This document shows positions 61,143 to 63,183 of a DNA stretch of 63,183 bases, piece after piece. The notes beneath the pieces were generated by a model, which worked only from the letters and a program-made list of their open reading frames with translations, made no database searches and was not told the DNA's origin. Every line of letters begins with the position of its first letter. The first letter of the stretch is position 1. The stretch covers positions 1-63,183 of the forward strand of contig VGZO01000023.1 of assembly GCA_016872555.1 (NCBI GenBank), given 5' to 3'. The DNA comes from Planctomycetota bacterium. GTDB taxonomy: Bacteria > Planctomycetota > Planctomycetia > Pirellulales > UBA1268. Made by a program: the position numbers and the translations under genes.

Positions 61143-63183
61143 GTGACGCCCGATCCCGAACAGGTCGCCGCCGTTGCCGCGCGGATCACCGATCCGGTTC
61201 TCCGCGAGCGCTTCACCAGCGCCGTGTCGCGCGGCGAAGCGCTGTCCACCGAAGAGTTATTGCGCATCCTCAGCACCTGCGCCGACCGAGACTGGCAGGG
61301 GCTCGTCATTGGCTGGGTGAAGCCGGAGAGCGCTCGTCGCAGCGACATCGAGCGGTTGCTGTCGGTCGGCGCCGTCGAGAGCGACGACCTCCTCGACGGC
61401 CGCCTCGACGACCATGCCGAGACCGGCGCGGGGGCTCTCACCGGGCCCGGCGCGGTGCCGCAGGCGAAGCGGTCTACGGTCGACCGCGACGAGGGCGCTT
61501 CCCCGTCGCGACCGGAGCGGATCGGCCGGTATCGGATCCTCCGCTATGTCGGCGGGGGTGGCTTCGGCCATGTCTGGCAGGGGTGGGACGACGACCTCGA
61601 CCGGCCGGTGGCGGTCAAGGTGCCCAACGCCAGGAGGATCGGCGACACCGCGGCGGTCGACAGCTTCCTCGCCGAGGCGCGGCAGGCGGCGGCGCTGGCC
61701 CACCCGCATCTGGTGCCGGTCTACGAGGTCGGCCGCGACGGCGACGGGGGGATGTTCATCGTCAGCCAGTTCATCAACGGGTTCACGCTCCGCCAGCGTC
61801 TCGACCAGGGCCCGGTGCCCGCCGCCGAGGCGGCCCGGCTCGTGGCCACGGTCGCGCGGGCGCTGCACCATGCCCACACGCAGGGGGCGGGGCTGATCCA
61901 CCGCGACGTCAAGCCGGCCAACATCCTCATCGACGAGGCCACCGGCGCCCCGTTCCTGGCCGACTTCGGCTTGGCGATCGCGCAGACCCGGTCGCTGGCT
62001 GAAAACGACGTCGCCGGCACGCCCGCCTACATGAGCCCCGAGCAGACGAAGGGGGAAATCCTCGATCGGCGCAGCGACGTCTTTTCGTTGGGAGCGGTGC
62101 TCTACGAGCTGCTCACGCGCGGCAAGGCCTTTTCCGGCGCCTCGACCCACGAGATCCTCGCCGCCGTCGCCCGCGCCCGGCCGGTGCCGCCGCGCGACTG
62201 CGACCCGACGATTCCCGGCGAGCTCGAACGGATCTGCCTGTGCGCGCTGGCCCAGGCGAAATCGGCGCGCTACCAGTCGGCCGCGCTGTTTGCCGACGAC
62301 CTCGACGCCTGGCTCGGCGAGCGCTCCACGACGGCCACCGCCGAAGCCGACGCACCGGTCGTGCCCAAGGGGCTCCGCAGTTTCGACGGCGACGACGCCC
62401 GGTTCTTCCTCCAGCTCCTCCCCGGCCCGCGCGGCCGCGACGGCCTCCCCGAGAGCATCCGCTTCTGGAAGACGCGCTTCGACGAGACCGACCCCGACAA
62501 GACCTTCGCGATCGGCCTGCTCTACGGCCCGAGCGGCTGCGGCAAATCGTCGCTGGTCAAGGCGGGCATCGTGCCGCGGCTCGGCCCGGGCGTACGGGCG
62601 ATCGTCCTCGAAGCCTCCGCCGACGACACCGAGTCGCGGCTCCTCAAGGCGCTGCGCAAAGCCGTTCCCGCCCTGCCGGCCGAGGGCGGGTTGCTCGCGG
62701 CGCTGGCGCGGGTCCGCGACATCGCCAGCGGCAAGGTGGTGATCGTGCTCGATCAATTCGAGCAGTGGCTCCAGGCCCACCCCGATCCTGCCGACACCGA
62801 CCTGGTGGGGGGGCTACGGCAGTGCGACGGAGCGAAGCTCCAGGCGCTGGTCCTTGTGCGCGACGATTTCGGCCTGGCCGCCAATCGGTTCATGGACGCG
62901 GTCGAGACGCGGATCGAGCAGGGGCGAAATTACGCCACGATCGATTCCTTCCCGACCGACCACGCCCGCGACGTGCTCGTGCGCTTTGGCCAGGGGCTCG
63001 GCCGGCTGCCGCGCCTGGCGACGAGCTTTTCCGATGATGAGAAGGCGTTCGTCGATCAGGCAATCGCCGGGCTGGCCGGCGACGAAAAGCGCGTGGTGCC
63101 CGTCCAGCTCGCGCTGTTTGCCGATCTCGTCAAGTCGCGCCCCTGGACACCGGCCACGCTCGACAGCCTCGGTGAGACGGCCG
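61143..63183 (+). CDS. Ser/Thr protein kinase fused to STAND-type NTPase (partial, runs off the window)
   Basis: At least 680 residues; the frame is still open at the last base. An N-terminal helical part of about 120 residues is followed by a Hanks kinase (about 127-395) with the glycine loop YVGGGGFGHVW, VAVKVP, HRDVKPAN (D255), DFG (274-276) and GTPAYMSPEQ, all intact. Next is a P-loop domain with GPSGCGKSS (K468) and a Walker B-like VVIVLDQFEQW, of the novel-STAND type seen in planctomycete and cyanobacterial kinases. WD40 repeats often follow in this class, but that part is outside the window. The start is GTG 61143, before the first stable helix. Confidence 0.85.
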   Translation, partial: MTPDPEQVAAVAARITDPVLRERFTSAVSRGEALSTEELLRILSTCADRDWQGLVIGWVKPESARRSDIERLLSVGAVESDDLLDGRLDDHAETGAGALTGPGAVPQAKRSTVDRDEGASPSRPERIGRYRILRYVGGGGFGHVWQGWDDDLDRPVAVKVPNARRIGDTAAVDSFLAEARQAAALAHPHLVPVYEVGRDGDGGMFIVSQFINGFTLRQRLDQGPVPAAEAARLVATVARALHHAHTQGAGLIHRDVKPANILIDEATGAPFLADFGLAIAQTRSLAENDVAGTPAYMSPEQTKGEILDRRSDVFSLGAVLYELLTRGKAFSGASTHEILAAVARARPVPPRDCDPTIPGELERICLCALAQAKSARYQSAALFADDLDAWLGERSTTATAEADAPVVPKGLRSFDGDDARFFLQLLPGPRGRDGLPESIRFWKTRFDETDPDKTFAIGLLYGPSGCGKSSLVKAGIVPRLGPGVRAIVLEASADDTESRLLKALRKAVPALPAEGGLLAALARVRDIASGKVVIVLDQFEQWLQAHPDPADTDLVGGLRQCDGAKLQALVLVRDDFGLAANRFMDAVETRIEQGRNYATIDSFPTDHARDVLVRFGQGLGRLPRLATSFSDDEKAFVDQAIAGLAGDEKRVVPVQLALFADLVKSRPWTPATLDSLGETA

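Overview
The window is very GC-rich and reads as a planctomycete chromosome, most likely from the Pirellulales/Planctomycetia side. The lineage call rests on families that are common in that phylum: a DUF1559 pseudopilin-like protein, a PSCyt1/DUF1549/DUF1553 giant protein paired with a DUF1501 protein, a PVC-type CxxCH haem/propeller protein, a DUF6268-like barrel, an EIDPGS-type C-terminal sorting signal, two Ser/Thr kinases (one joined to a STAND-type P-loop) and a 7-bladed FG-GAP protein. No rRNA, tRNA, CRISPR array, phage or intact insertion sequence was seen. Many starts are GTG, and overlaps of the ATGA type are frequent.

Layout. 1-249 holds two tandem 122-bp repeats with hairpins. 260-9694 is mixed metabolism: cardiolipin synthase, OYE-type oxidoreductase, DapA-like aldolase, sugar isomerase-like protein, pseudopilin, lipoprotein, CopZ-N-like metalloprotein, EEP phosphatase and HemL. 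9741-15456 has a Ser/Thr kinase, an MmgE/PrpD protein, an EF-hand protein whose 3' end runs into a 28-bp tandem repeat, and an amidohydrolase that appears to have lost two metal-site segments. 15639-18910 has truB and a convergent pxpBCA (5-oxoprolinase) operon. 19050-28036 has the DUF1549/1553-DUF1501 pair, a TlpA-TPR protein and an FtsK translocase with a long acidic tail.

The most unusual part is 28578-36784. It holds a WD40 protein, a start-less remnant of a class III nucleotide cyclase, and a 1059-residue protein that joins two cyclic-nucleotide-binding domains, a Bfd-like [2Fe-2S] domain, an FAD/NAD reductase and a complete nitric oxide synthase oxygenase domain. A PVC-type cytochrome/propeller gene follows 14 bp later. 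This looks like a self-sufficient bacterial NO synthase with a possible built-in cyclic-nucleotide switch.

36841-63183 carries citramalate synthase, a structured intergenic region whose main hairpin matches the architecture of the repeats at the left edge, a DUF6268-like outer-membrane protein, PfkB kinase, glycosyltransferase, Pit phosphate transporter and pterin dehydratase. It continues with a DUF2339/DUF3999 pair (the DUF2339 gene is split by a one-base frameshift), a xylose-isomerase-like protein, a small RidA/NIPSNAP/FG-GAP cluster, valS with a zinc-ribbon-like insert, a bifunctional nuclease, threonine aldolase, a sorted surface protein, and a kinase-STAND gene cut by the window end.
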